Of a stretch of DNA of 64,000 nt, positions 26,301 through 35,761 are shown piece after piece (position 1 is the stretch's first letter; each line of letters starts with the position of its first letter). The stretch is from Glossina fuscipes (lineage: Eukaryota > Arthropoda > Insecta > Diptera > Glossinidae). Location: NCBI RefSeq assembly GCF_014805625.2, contig NW_023998414.1:33790274-33854273 (forward strand), in the 5' to 3' direction. The position numbers and the translations under genes are program-made. The notes under the pieces are model-generated. The model was given only the letters and a program-made list of their open reading frames with translations, was not told where the DNA came from and searched no databases.

Positions 26301-29300
26301 TTTCTATTTAACGTTCGAGGCTTTATCGGAAAAATTCAATTGTACGGCATTCTGTGCAAACAAGTTATGCTATATGGAATCGAATTTTTGCAAACAACTT
26401 TTGGTATACCGCGTCCATTTTTCATTCATAATTCTATCGGTTGTTGTTAATAGCTTTCCCCAGTGATGATTTCATTTGCTTGAAACACATGAAACATATA
26501 ATACACGATATCCGAAAGTGCTGAACTGTAAAGTGCTTGATAAACCTCCTATGTAATTTGGATTAGTTTGAAAAGGACAAAGTCGACCCGGCCTGCCCTA
26601 TGCTCACGAATATAAACTTCAAATGTTCTCACGAACAAAATTTTGTTCTTATCGTTCCTTTTCTCTTCTCGCAAAGTGAGCTATTAAATCGGTTGCAATT
26701 AGCGTCGCTTGCAATTCGAAAAACATTTGCTTCCCTTAGGCGTTATGGCTTCGAAATTTTATCTATAGCGTTTGAAATTTAAATATCACCACTACCCAAA
26801 TTTTCAACCCGAACACGATAGATAATCAGATAACTTAAGTAAAAAAAAAAAAAAAAAAAAAAACGCTCACCGTAAATAACTAAGACGGGGCTGGGCTCAT
26901 CATTCTTGTGCAAATTTGTAGACGATATCTTCACACAGTTAGGCAGTCGGGCAGTCGGGCATTTGGGCAGTTGGGCAGACAGACAGAAGCACATGCTTAC
27001 GTCCGTTCTGAATTTGAAATTGGCCAAGAATTTAAATATTTTATGGGGATTTTGAAGCTCACTGCTGCGCGTTAAGAAGATCTTGCGAAAAACATTAAGT
27101 TTTCATACACTATAGTAAATAGTAAATAGGCATGGTCGATTTTTCCATTTTTGTTCGGGTAATACAACATCGCTCATAGAATATACATTGCAATGTTTGT
27201 ACATTTACAAAATACCAAAATATTTGTATACCCTTTTGAAAAACGAAGATATTCTCAGTTTACATGATGCTGTGGGCATATACTTCGACCAATTGGGCCA
27301 ACCTACATGCAAGAACTTTCAATGTTTCTGTCAAATTTGAAATCGATAGGCTCTGAAAATGATAGACTATAGGAGAATGTTTAAACACACACATTACACA
27401 GACGGACAGATGGACAGATGGACAAACGATCGATTCCGAATTTCATATTGATCAAGAATTTGTGAGATATCTGAAGTCTCCATCGATGAACGTCGGAAAG
27501 GTTTCGATCCCCCCCCCCCCTGCTTCCCCCCTTATCATTCGATGATGGATACAATAACGAAGTGTTTGCAATCCGTAGCAAATGAATCTTCTTTTCTTTG
27601 GCAATTTATAATCTAATCAAAATTAAATCATTCCCTTCGCTTTGTAGTGTGATTCGAAATAATACCAAAAAATCATTATAACGTTTTGTGTGCCGAAATT
27701 TTCATCAGTCTATGCAATTTATTGCCTATCTAAAGTGATACGACATGCAATCGACATAATTGTCATATTAAAATGCAATCAAGGAATACAATTTGGTAAC
27801 GCGAACTCAAGCATTGTCATGAATACCTTTAGCACATGTTATTGAATTAGAATATTAACACAAAGGCAAACATATTTACTTAATAAAATTTGAACTCATG
27901 CCAAGCTAAAGCAAATTAAATTGCAAAAAACATGATCGCTTTACAAGCCGTGCTTGCCATGTCTTTCATTTATCGCATTAATTCGAATCACGTCACGTTA
28001 AATGCCTCAATTATTAGCGAAGGCATACTTAGAGCAGAGAGAGGAACGAGGTAACCGAACGATTGATAGAAAATGTATTCAACGAGCACGGACATCCCAA
28101 ATCTGACATTTATGCTGTGCACAGTTGAATTAAACATTTTCACTATCTAAATATATTTAGATTCAATTGCTCGATTTTTCCCGCCGGCATGGCATGTTTC
28201 CTCGTTTTCTTGAAAACATCTTGAACTGCATGCGTATCAAGCAATTGCTTAACGACAACGTGGAATTGAACATTCAAGCAGGCTCTTAAGACATCTTTTC
28301 TTCACGTCGCTCTTGTCTTGACACGCAAAACATCGAAAATTTACATATCGTGAAAACTTCTCGCCACAAAATCCACTTGAACTGTTCGCTTATTGGTGTG
28401 ATTATTATGATCATAACATTGCGTTGATTGCTCCAAATGATTGGGAAAAAACGTTACGTTACTTACACGCTTTAAGGCGATCATGTCGCTCGTTAATTGG
28501 CGTGAACCGAGTCAGATTAAGTCCAACCGTTGAAATCCGATTATTACATGGAAGTAAGTGAATAATTTTGAAATCTCAAAAGAATTTGGAAAAAATGCCA
28601 CGACATAAACTTCAAAAAACTATTCAAGAATGAGATTATGAGGTTATGAAAACAGCCAGCACTAGAATCGCTAATCAAAATAATTAACAAACGCGACTAA
28701 CAAGTCGGCATAGCTGAGCGGCCGAGCTGAGCTGTCAGCGTAGTAGGCGATACTTTAATTACGATTGAAGTGTGATCTCGTAGTTATAATAAGTATTTGG
28801 TCGGCAACCGGTTGAGCACATACCACGCACCCTTACCGCTTCTATCTTTCTATCTAATACTATCTTTCTGTCTACACTGCTGTGCGATAATCGTCGTGTT
28901 GTTTATATTGATGTGCATCTGCTATTAACTATACTTTTTCCCAAAAGACGATTTCAAAGTCACGTGTCTTGGCTGATATCATCGACTATTAAGCTATACG
29001 TGGCCAATTTTGAAAAGTGACATAAGTCCATACATAATTTATAACAACATTACTTTAACCGAGGCGATGATATCTGCACTGGAGATGTTTTGTCGCAATC
29101 AAGTCGACCAATGGTTCAATTGGCCGATGAAATTCTTCAAAAGCATCCTTAATAAAATTTTATTCAAAAAAAAATTTTGAATCGTTTGCATAACACTGGA
29201 AAAGAAATTCGATATTCGATTACGGCATCTGTTAAAAAATTAATGGACGAAATTTGTCGTTTCCGAATCGCCCCTTAAACGAACAAATGAAATGATGGCT

Positions 29301-30824
29301 CGCTCCTTCGAATATTTCAAAAAAATAGATTAACAATAATACACGAAAAATGTCTTCATGTCTTCGTACAAAGCCCAGATTGATGCCACATAAAAGGATA
29401 TTTTGAAGAGCTGTTGGAACCTGGCCAGACTGGAGTGACTCTACTCTCTACTGTCAATAAGTACTGTGGGTGAAGCAACATGTCCATAATTGATTAAAAG
29501 CAAGCGGATGATGCCATAGCAAAAGCGGCCGACTATCCATATTTACAGTACTGATCCGGTAACAGTGAAGGAGATCTTGGCTACTTGGCTTGCTTGATCT
29601 TCAATGACTTTCATTACAATTCCATTGAATTCCTTGAATTTAATATAATTTGGTAAAAAAGATGATTCAGTAAAGTCCTCCTTCTTCTCACAAATTTCCT
29701 TCAAAGAGCGATCTCAATACGAAAGATCTCAAGATCTCAAATAAAAGAAAATACCTTTTACTCTGTAGTTTTTTATAAAAAATTAAAAAAGAAATAATAT
29801 TTTTAATGACTCCATACACACGTACATAATGGAATCTGTAGAACGAGTGACAAGAGAGATGATTGGTTCGCTCTAATCGCTCCATAAAAGATGTTTAACC
29901 ATTAATTGTACGCATCACACTATAATATAAAGTCCATCGTATCTAAGTTGCTATTAGTTCCAAATCTTCTATCTGATCCGATGTTAATGATCATTATGCA
30001 TAGGTTTGTGCCGTTTGTTATATACTTTCGATGTACCGATGACCGTCCGCTATTCGTGTTACTGCTTAGCCTCATAAATAAAATCGTGNNNNNNNNNNNN
30101 NNNNNNNNNNNNNNNNNNNNNNNNNNNNNNNNNNNNNNNNNNNNNNNNNNNNNNNNNNNNNNNNNNNNNNNNNNNNNNNNNNNNNNNNNNNNNNNNNNNN
30201 NNNNNNNNNNNNNNNNNNNNNNNNNNNNNNNNNNNNNNNNNNNNNNNNNNNNNNNNNNNNNNNNNNNNNNNNNNNNNNNNNNNNNNNNNNNNNNNNNNNN
30301 NNNNNNNNNNNNNNNNNNNNNNNNNNNNNNNNNNNNNNNNNNNNNNNNNNNNNNNNNNNNNNNNNNNNNNNNNNNNNNNNNNNNNNNNNNNNNNNNNNNN
30401 NNNNNNNNNNNNNNNNNNNNNNNNNNNNNNNNNNNNNNNNNNNNNNNNNNNNNNNNNNNNNNNNNNNNNNNNNNNNNNNNNNNNNNNNATTAATTGTACG
30501 CATCACACTATAATATAAAGTCCATCGTATCTAAGTTGCTATTAGTTCTAAATCTTCTATCTGATCCGATGTTAATGATCATTATGCATAGGTTTGTGCC
30601 GTTTGTTATATACTTTCGATGTACCGATGACCGTCCGCTATTCGTGTTACTGCTTAGCCTCATAAATAAAATCGTGTTTAGATAGATATGTAAGAACTTT
30701 CTTCAATATAAACTGAATAAAAATTCCCTCCCTAATCTTGGGTCATGGGATAATGTTAAAAACAAATTAATCGTTTACCCAAAACAATGTTTCTTGTCTA
30801 CCGAGGTGTGAATGGCTTGTGCGC

Positions 30825-30861
<37 letters not shown>

Positions 30862-33800
30862 TTTTTATTTTTATTATTTTTTTTTTATTTTTTGAACTAA
30901 AATCGCATTCTACGTGAACGCAAGCTTAAATGCTGGCGTTTATATGGTGTTCGTGGCATACATACCCAGTTACGGTAGCTTTTAAATCGACTTTATAAAT
31001 GGCTTTGCATTTCTCCAATGCACCATCTTTGTTTGTCTTGGCTGAAAGTAAAAATTTATTCATTTTTATGAATACGCTTTACATGCTACATGGATATGAA
31101 CATGGATAGATAGATAGATGTGTGCGAGCATACATTGGTTGCAAGTGTGATTTAAAGACAATGTCACGCAATCAAAGTTAGATAAAGGAAAGGAAAAGCA
31201 AGAATAAGAGAATAAAATTTATAAACTACTTACCATGTGGACAAACAAGTGATTGTGGCTTGGGTGTGGGTCGTGTAGGCCACGAACAAATGGTGCCGTC
31301 AGTATGCGAGGATACAAAATATTTGCCCTCATAATGCCAAGCTATCGACTTAACCGGTTCAGCGGCCTGCCATCGTATTTCCGCAAATTTACCCTTTAAA
31401 TCCCATAACACCAGCAAACCACTTTCATATCCCATTAGTAACTGTAACAAATAGATAACCAAATAAACGATGGACACAATATATCATTAATCGATCTTAA
31501 AACAATAATTATTTTTTTCTTTCATTTCATATACATAATTAATGAATACCTTATTCGCATCTAACGGATTATCACATAATGCAATCACAGCACCAGGATG
31601 AGTAGCTCTAACCCTGTTTCAATTATTTAAAAAACAAAATCGAAAAGAAAAGAAAAAAACGAAAAGAAAAAAAATGAAAAGAAATAAAAAGAATTAGTTA
31701 TTAGCTTTAATAATAATAATATAATAATAATATAAAATACAAAATGACTCGTAAGTGCAGGCTTTTCAAACAAGCAAACAAACAAACAAACGAACGTCTT
31801 TCTCAATAACCTCACTTATATTATATATATTGAGTTAAGATGACTTTCACCTTCGTATGTATGGAGAACAAGAGATATAATGATTATATTAACTAAATAA
31901 ACTAAATAAATAAATAAATGCAGTCCGACGTTTCGCCATTATAATGAATAAATAAGCGAAACGAAACGAAACGAAACGAAATGAAACGAAACGAAACTAA
32001 GTGTAATATCTAATCTTAGGCACTTAAAGCAATCGTAAGTTTGTTTTTTTTTATTTTATTTATTTCAGAAACGCATTGCGGTGACTTTAAATTAATAGTG
32101 CTTCAGCCTTGATGTTATTTATATAGTATGTCATGATATATTTTCCAACTTATTTCACATTATTTCGAACAATGTTTTTCATCCTCTAATAAATGAGAAA
32201 TTCTACATGTCTTTCGTTACCTGCGTAAATTATATTTATTGAATATATATAAATAAGTTATTCTAGCATATCGGTCAAGTAGTAGTAAGAACAGAGATTG
32301 TCTCTAACATAAAATCCTTATTATTTTCAAAAAGGGTTAAGGGTCTTAAACAAAGCCTTTTAAATTTTCATATTATCTTGATCGCTTTTGCATAAGTTAC
32401 AGTTATTTTTAGTGATGCTACCTTTTTTTCGGTTTCATTTAATAATAAGAATAATATTTTCAAAGCAGCGAAAAGCTACGAAATTCGCGTGATGATTGAA
32501 CATTACTTTCTGATGGCGAAAAAATTACTTACGATAATCGAAAGGTGCAGGTGGAAGAGAAAGAGTAAGAGATAAGGAATAAAAAGAAAGAGGGCGAGAG
32601 AGAGTGCGACAAACAGAGAAAGCGAGATGGAGAGAGAGAGATAGAGTGCGAGAGAGAGACAGGTGACATCCTAAAGATATCGATAGGCATCGTAGTCATG
32701 ACTTTGAATGAAAATTTAACCGTAAGAAAATGGTTGTACAAATCCATAGCGTACTTGCTCGCAGCGGAATCAAAAGGCAATAACGCCAATGGAGAAATTG
32801 CATGAATTGAAGTTAGTTTTCCTGGCCACATCCGCTTTAATCTCTAGCACTGGCTGAAATTAACTAATATGTGCTAACAAATCTTAAAACTATGCCGCAG
32901 AGAGAAAGATTTAGAAAAAACCATGAGATCATAACAGAAATCGGGATCGGTATATTAAATGTCTTGACAAATCGCTCTAAAAGAAAAAGCATCCAAAATG
33001 CTAGAGATGCGTTCAACTGATTGTAGTATTTTTGAAGGAGATTATGTTTGATTGATATGATTGATATATAGCTATATAAAAGTCTGATCTTACTTTCATA
33101 TGAAACTAACAAGTCTAGCCTTTACACAGAGACAACAACTATTGCTTACGCTGTTTAGCGTCTTTGAAATTTATGTATGCCCTGGAAAAATCATAACGAG
33201 TGATAAAACTTATTTACACTATAATAATGCAAAGGGTAAAAAGTTATATATGGTACAGCAAACCTATCACTGAAACGAAATATTCATGTTGTTTATTGTT
33301 GATTAGATTAACTGAGTTAGTTGTGCGTATCCATCGAAACTGTTATTTATTTCAGAGCTCCATTGGCTGCCCTATAGTAGGGCAACTTAGCCGATTATTA
33401 AAGCAAAACGGCCAAAGCCATCTGCTAAAAGGCTATTTCAACATGACAACGCTCGATTAAACATCACAAACAACAAATTATTAATAAGACGTCCGATCGA
33501 TAATCAATTAACATATCTTGTAAAATTTTCTTTTAATGAACGTTTGATTTAAAAAAATTGAAAAAAAAAAAATGAAAAGTCACCGAAAATATAGTTATTA
33601 TTATCCAAACATACTACTTTCTCAGCTTTAATTTATTTTAGGTATTGACCCTACGGCCCAGGTATGTTTGATGTCGGTGTCTCATGAAATTTTTTTTTTT
33701 TTTTTTTTTTTTTTGTTCTTTGAACTCTTGAAGCGAACAAATCTTCTTTGGCATAGTAAGACCAAGAGATAGGAAAGCGTATAAAATGCGTAATGCAGTC

Positions 33801-34058
33801 AAGACCGGTCCCGCAAGTAAATTACAATGACATTTATGATTTCTTGGGACGGGAATTGAATTCAATTGGGTATCGCAAGGGCTATACACTCAATCCCGTT
33901 TCTTGGAAAAATCAAAATCTCTGTTAACTATCCAATATCGAAACCTTAAACTTATCGCCTACCAATGATCAAAACAACAAAAATTGCATAAAAAAAGCTT
34001 TGCACAAAAAATTAACATTATTTCAACTACATTTAGGCACTTTGTGTTACTGTATGTG

Positions 34059-34107
<49 letters not shown>

Positions 34108-35761
34108 TGTTTGTTTGTTTGTTTGTTTGTTCACTAAAATTATATTAATCTTAATAATTGCAGTAAACTCTGTTGATAAATAATTTATATGTCAACTATA
34201 ATTAAAATTGAATTCTATCGCATCTATAAGGAACAAGTGAAATTGCTTTCAAAATATAAAAAAAAACAAAACAAAAAAAAAAAAAAAAACGCGGCAGACT
34301 TTGACCTCGACCAAAAGCTAAATGAAAAAATAAAAATGAAAATAAAAATGAAAATAAAAATGAAAATGAATAAATGCATAAATGGGAAATGGAAGAGAAA
34401 TGTCACTCGTCGTAATACTTACACTTCAATTGCTTTATTCCAGTTAATAACGTAGCCGCTAAGAGCGAAAGTATCGATATTGACGACGTGAATGTTGCCC
34501 TTTTCCGTGCCAACATACAACCATTTGCTCTGCACAGGTAGATGTATGCACGTCACCCTAATGTTGCAAACAAAACAAAGCGAGCAAAGTTTAATTAAGA
34601 GAAACATAAAAGAAAAGAAAACGAAACATTTAATGATATAAACGGACAAAGATTGGTTTTTATATGTGAATGAATCCTATATCTATGTATGAGTGACGAA
34701 ATTATGCGACTTTATTTTCCTTTTTTTTTTTTTTTTTTTTTTTTTTTGTTTTTTTGCTTACCGTTCACGTTGAAATTTTAAACTTTGTACAACAACGGGC
34801 ACTTTCTGACGTATACTCCACAAATGTAAGGTATCGTCTGCCGTTACGGTCACCAGAGCGCCATCATTGACAATAAATTCAGCCAAAATTACAGCACATG
34901 CCGATTCGCCTTCATGTTTTACATATGCATCAACACCAGGCCTTCCAAGTCTAATTAAAAAAAAAAAAAAAAATCAATTCCAATAACAGTAAACACAATT
35001 AACCTAAATTAGTGCACTAATCGAGATGAAATTTTTACATACATTCGCAAATTGCCTGCTTTGTCGCCAATAGCCAACAGTTTCTGTACAGGATCGAACG
35101 CAAATGCGGTAGGCGAGTAAGGGAATCCATGGCGAAATGTCTGGATTAAAACGGAAATGTAAACATTATTCCATATGTTGTTGTTGTTGTTATTGTTGTT
35201 GTTGTAGGTATAGTGTTATCAAAATAAAACATTTTATTGAGTAGCACATAATCCCTCCCTCCCCCCGCCCGCCCCGCCTCTCCCATCCCACGCTCCCTCC
35301 ACCACCCATCACCCCTGTTCACGGTCATAATTCTTCGTTTCCATAAAATTTCGACAACCAACCTATGTACGCCTGAATGGTATGATTTGGTTGTTTCGTT
35401 AAATGTGGAAATCGACCATAGCCGCGTGTGTCTTATGATAGGATATTAATATGTACCTTAACTACCAAATAAAACATACGCTGGCTATGATAAATCTCTT
35501 GAATATTGTGTCTTATCTTCTTCATTATTCTTATATTCGCACTTCTTTTTATTTACATTAATTTATATATATACATATATATATATATATATACATGTTT
35601 TTTTTTTTTTTTTTTTCTTTTCTTTTCTTTTCTTTTACCTTTCTTACGGCAAAATTTTCTGCTTTAAGCGTTTCTTGAATCTCATGCTCTTGTCGTATAG
35701 CTTGTGGTTGTACTGTTTGTCGAAATCCATCCAAAACTCCTTTGAATGTAAACTTTTTCAT
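12315..35761 (-). CDS. Tomosyn: Tomosyn (syntaxin-binding protein 5 / Lgl-family WD40 protein), 14 coding exons, C-terminus outside the window
   Basis: Tomosyn is a cytosolic decoy R-SNARE protein. In animals it binds syntaxin and SNAP-25 and restrains synaptic vesicle priming and fusion. Fourteen minus-strand exons join in one frame: 35639-35761, 35043-35140, 34762-34950, 34423-34557, 31550-31607, 31234-31441, 30966-31041, 25946-26100, 25622-25803, 25358-25522, 24947-25261, 24690-24829, 23463-23640 and 12315-13215. They total 2923 nt, or 974 codons plus one base. Every junction is GT-AG and the phases match. Family signatures include MKKFTFKGVLDG at the N-terminus, HLPVQSKWLYVGTEKGNIHV, WNKAIEV, HESPVTCC and TSLAVNSSYGL. 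WD-type strands (LHLWS, LVLWD, LKFWD) recur. The last propeller blades and the R-SNARE tail are absent, so the gene runs off the left edge. Identification is by remembered homology to vertebrate STXBP5 and Drosophila Tomosyn; exon borders are my reading of splice sites without transcript data. Confidence 0.93.
13966..14030. repeat. (CTA)n repeat
   Basis: About 20 CTA/ACT units with a few substitutions in Tomosyn intron 13. A shorter imperfect cluster is at 13800-13820. Confidence 0.9.
16423..16476 (-). other. Candidate 54-nt micro-exon in Tomosyn intron 13
   Basis: On the minus strand an acceptor TTAGAATAG is followed by 54 nt with no stop in phase 0, ending in CATG|GTAAATC. It would add KSWPKTICKLTTNTRRSM between exons 13 and 14 without shifting frame. 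The segment is less AT-rich than its flanks. Against it: the polypyrimidine tract is poor, and an alternative acceptor 5 nt upstream would bring a stop into phase 0. I do not recognise the peptide in orthologs. Confidence 0.15.
17336..17386. repeat. (CT)n microsatellite
   Basis: About 23 CT units with a TTTT interruption. Confidence 0.95.
22866..22972. repeat. (GAGT)n plus (GA)n compound repeat
   Basis: Seven GAGT units run into GA and GAAAGA blocks, about 105 bp of purine-rich repeat within Tomosyn intron 13. Confidence 0.9.
23300..23346. repeat. (TA)n microsatellite
   Basis: About 23 AT units roughly 120 bp beyond the exon 13 donor. Confidence 0.95.
23463..23640 (-). CDS. Tomosyn: Tomosyn coding exon 13 (residues 615-674)
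   Basis: The acceptor is TAATTGCAG and the donor CAG|GTAAGT. It encodes MAYGTEYGLVVIDIIQKNYL, then LSVACPDLYGGQDPYSRTPK and SPKRLESKDEQSRSPSSDQ. In human the same place reads GIAMVDYLQKAVLLNL and NDPYRREPRSPRK. The propeller strand passes here into the disordered Ser-rich linker. The donor ends a codon, so any inserted alternative exon must be a multiple of 3 in phase 0. Confidence 0.95.
24690..24829 (-). CDS. Tomosyn: Tomosyn coding exon 12 (residues 569-615)
   Basis: The acceptor TATGTATAG precedes GCGGATGCAG and the donor is CT|GTAAGT. It encodes ADAAINVKSGPLRIPPGFHP, then QLFCFTFGPNKKLVQVTSLA and VNSSYGL. The end matches the human ITSLAVNSSYGLVVFG block that opens the second half of the propeller. 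Phase is 0 in and 2 out. Confidence 0.95.
24947..25261 (-). CDS. Tomosyn: Tomosyn coding exon 11 (residues 464-568)
   Basis: The acceptor is ATTTCAG and the donor AAG|GTACAG. It encodes VLYKFKTAKFFEKPKNITHS, then SDNNIEFPFAIQIIYLCSES, RRLCVAGSMGQVMLFKFRKV and, after a beta strand, a Ser/Asp-rich end KSESSDSDK. Human VLYKLKTSKVFEK and ESRMLCIAGVSAHVIIYRFS align. The exon's acidic tail leads into a variable loop. A TA repeat occupies the intron just beyond the donor (24898-24930). Confidence 0.95.
25358..25522 (-). CDS. Tomosyn: Tomosyn coding exon 10 (residues 409-463)
   Basis: The acceptor is TTTTTAG before ATTGGTCGTA and the donor is CAG|GTAATG. It encodes IGRTTTSKKNAFSEREWPIS, then GGEWSPASCSYSEIVITGHQ and DGSLKFWDSGAGSLQ. 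GHQDGSLKFWD is a clear WD repeat end (human GHADGSIKFWD). There is no internal Met, so the exon does not appear as an ATG-initiated ORF. Confidence 0.96.
25622..25803 (-). CDS. Tomosyn: Tomosyn coding exon 9 (residues 348-408)
   Basis: The acceptor is CTTTATAG and the donor TCA|GTATGT. It encodes ETQEPYAIAVLLQYDLVLID, then LLTSGFPCFESPYPMDLHES and PVTCCTYLTDCPSDLVPALY with a final Ser. The human counterpart reads QEPYAVVVLLEKDLVLIDLA and later SIHESPVTCCEYFADCPVDL, making the assignment secure. Confidence 0.97.
25882..25919. repeat. (GT)n microsatellite in Tomosyn intron 8
   Basis: About 16 GT units with TTT interruptions, about 26 bp from the exon 8 donor inside a 142-bp intron. Confidence 0.95.
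25946..26100 (-). CDS. Tomosyn: Tomosyn coding exon 8 (residues 296-348)
   Basis: The acceptor is AAATTTAG and the donor TGCG|GTAAGT. It encodes GETYTIFSGGMPTDKGSKSN, then CITVMVGKTTTVLEMEHAVV and DFIILCEKPWTC. Human STXBP5 has EPFIILSGGLSYDTVGRRPC and then LTVMHGKSTAVLEMDYSIVD, so this is the core of the LLGL-type segment characteristic of the Lgl/tomosyn family. Confidence 0.96.
26930..27555 (+). repeat. Dispersed repeat copy B in Tomosyn intron 7
   Basis: This copy is collinear with 1540-2099 over about 600 bp. It has GGGCAGACAGACAGA at about 26970, GGGTAATACAACATCGCTCA at about 27157, CAATGTTTCTGTCAAATTTG at about 27330, GACGGACAGATGGACAGATG at about 27402 and CATTCGATGATGGATAC near the end. 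It is inserted in sense orientation to the window, antisense to Tomosyn. Confidence 0.7.
29901..30088. repeat. Left copy of 188-bp duplication abutting the gap
   Basis: The copy begins ATTAATTGTACGCATCACAC and ends AAAATCGTG at the first N. It differs from 30489-30676 at one base (TTCCAAATC versus TTCTAAATC). It is probably the same locus assembled twice. Confidence 0.9.
30089..30488. other. Assembly gap (400 N) flanked by duplicate contig ends
   Basis: 400 N sit in Tomosyn intron 7. The 188 bp ending at the gap (29901-30088) and the 188 bp starting immediately after it (30489-30676) are the same sequence with a single C/T difference. Confidence 0.95.
30489..30676. repeat. Right copy of 188-bp duplication abutting the gap
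   Basis: The copy starts directly after the last N with ATTAATTGTACGCATCACAC and continues into unique sequence after AAAATCGTG. See the left copy at 29901-30088. Confidence 0.9.
30966..31041 (-). CDS. Tomosyn: Tomosyn coding exon 7, 76-nt small exon (residues 271-296)
   Basis: The acceptor TACTTTCAG precedes CCAAGACA and the donor is CTGG|GTATGT. It encodes AKTNKDGALEKCKAIYKVDL followed by KATVTG, the start of the LLGL-type segment (human KPEPCKPILKVEFKTTRSGE). Phase is 1 in and 2 out, matching exons 6 and 8. The 4.9-kb intron 7, with the 400-N gap, separates it from exon 8. Confidence 0.92.
31234..31441 (-). CDS. Tomosyn: Tomosyn coding exon 6 (residues 202-271)
   Basis: The acceptor is TTGTTACAG and the donor CATG|GTAAGT. 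It encodes LLMGYESGLLVLWDLKGKFA, then a strand with VKSIAWHYEGKYFVSSHTDG and TICSWPTRPTPKPQSLVCPH. There are two WD-like units: VLWDLK, and HTDGTICSWP aligning with human HSDGTLTIWN. Reading frame and length agree with the family. Confidence 0.97.
31550..31607 (-). CDS. Tomosyn: Tomosyn coding exon 5, 58-nt small exon (residues 182-201)
   Basis: This short exon lies between acceptor GGGTTAG and donor AAG|GTATTC. It encodes ATHPGAVIALCDNPLDANK, matching the human KSHPGPVVHISDNPMDEGK segment. Phases fit both neighbours (2 in, 0 out). It is too short to show as an ORF and was found from phase and homology. Confidence 0.94.
31957..31996. repeat. (CGAAA)n pentanucleotide repeat
   Basis: About eight CGAAA units with one substitution in Tomosyn intron 4. 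Confidence 0.9.
34057..34131. repeat. (GT)n plus (TTTG)n compound repeat
   Basis: About 22 GT units are followed by six TTTG units, about 290 bp upstream in coordinate terms of exon 4's donor. Confidence 0.95.
34423..34557 (-). CDS. Tomosyn: Tomosyn coding exon 4 (residues 137-182)
   Basis: The acceptor CATTAG precedes GGTGACGTGC, which completes Arg and continues VTCIHLPVQSKWLYVGTEKG, then NIHVVNIDTFALSGYVINWN and KAIEV. This segment is among the most conserved in the family (human QSKWLYVGTERGNIHIVNVE). The donor is GT|GTAAGT (phase 2). The 2.8-kb intron 4 follows. Confidence 0.97.
34762..34950 (-). CDS. Tomosyn: Tomosyn coding exon 3 (residues 74-137)
   Basis: The acceptor is AATTAG before ACTTGGAAGG, and the donor is ACG|GTAAGC. 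It encodes LGRPGVDAYVKHEGESACAV, a strand read as ILAEFIVNDGALVTVTADDT, and then LHLWSIRQKVPVVVQSLKFQ with a closing ERx. This is a WD-like repeat pair of the propeller. A run of more than 30 A residues on the transcript strand begins a few bases downstream of the donor. Confidence 0.95.
35043..35140 (-). CDS. Tomosyn: Tomosyn coding exon 2 (residues 42-74)
   Basis: The acceptor TTAATCCAG precedes ACA TTT CGC CAT. The exon encodes TFRHGFPYSPTAFAFDPVQK then LLAIGDKAGNLR, the first blade of the N-terminal beta-propeller (human equivalent TVRHGFPYQPTALAFDPVQK). The donor is AT|GTATGT, leaving two bases that join the A of exon 3 to give Ile. The exon has no internal Met and is easy to miss in ORF scans. 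Intron 1 (35141-35638) holds a GT/TTG-rich tract and a TA repeat near 35570-35594. Confidence 0.95.
35639..35761 (-). CDS. Tomosyn: Tomosyn coding exon 1 (residues 1-41, start codon)
   Basis: This exon opens with ATG at 35761 and encodes MKKFTFKGVLDGF followed by a Gln-rich stretch and EIQETLKAENFAVRK. It matches the conserved tip of tomosyns (human MRKFNIRKVLDGL, then EIQETL). The base at -3 is A, a good context. An in-frame TTG lies 12 nt upstream and has no support as a start. The donor is taken as AAG|GTAAAAG, because orthologs carry Arg-Lys before the exon 2 sequence TxRHGFP. A second, more consensus donor, GCC|GTAAGA, lies 9 nt earlier and is also in phase. Using it would drop Val-Arg-Lys. 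Confidence 0.93.

Larger units (their letters stand above)
26101..30965 (-). other. Tomosyn intron 7 (about 4.9 kb, contains assembly gap)
   Basis: The intron separates exons 7 and 8. It contains a copy of the dispersed GGACA-type repeat (26930-27555), a poly-A tract at 26840-26863, a C run near 27510-27519, and a 400-N gap flanked by two near-identical 188-bp copies. The 28.0-29.8 kb part is somewhat more complex sequence, with no coding similarity that I recognise. Confidence 0.8.
31608..34422 (-). other. Tomosyn intron 4 (about 2.8 kb)
   Basis: The intron lies between exons 4 and 5. It holds a CGAAA pentanucleotide repeat (31957-31996), a GA-rich stretch (32570-32662), poly-T near 33690-33714, a GT repeat (34057-34102) running into a TTTG repeat, and a degenerate AAAATG hexamer repeat (34322-34370). 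No nested gene was seen. Confidence 0.8.

Noticed and set aside
28705..28740. TAGCTGAGCGG resembling a tRNA or SINE A box
   Set aside because: No B box (GGTTCGAATCC-like) occurs at the expected distance downstream.
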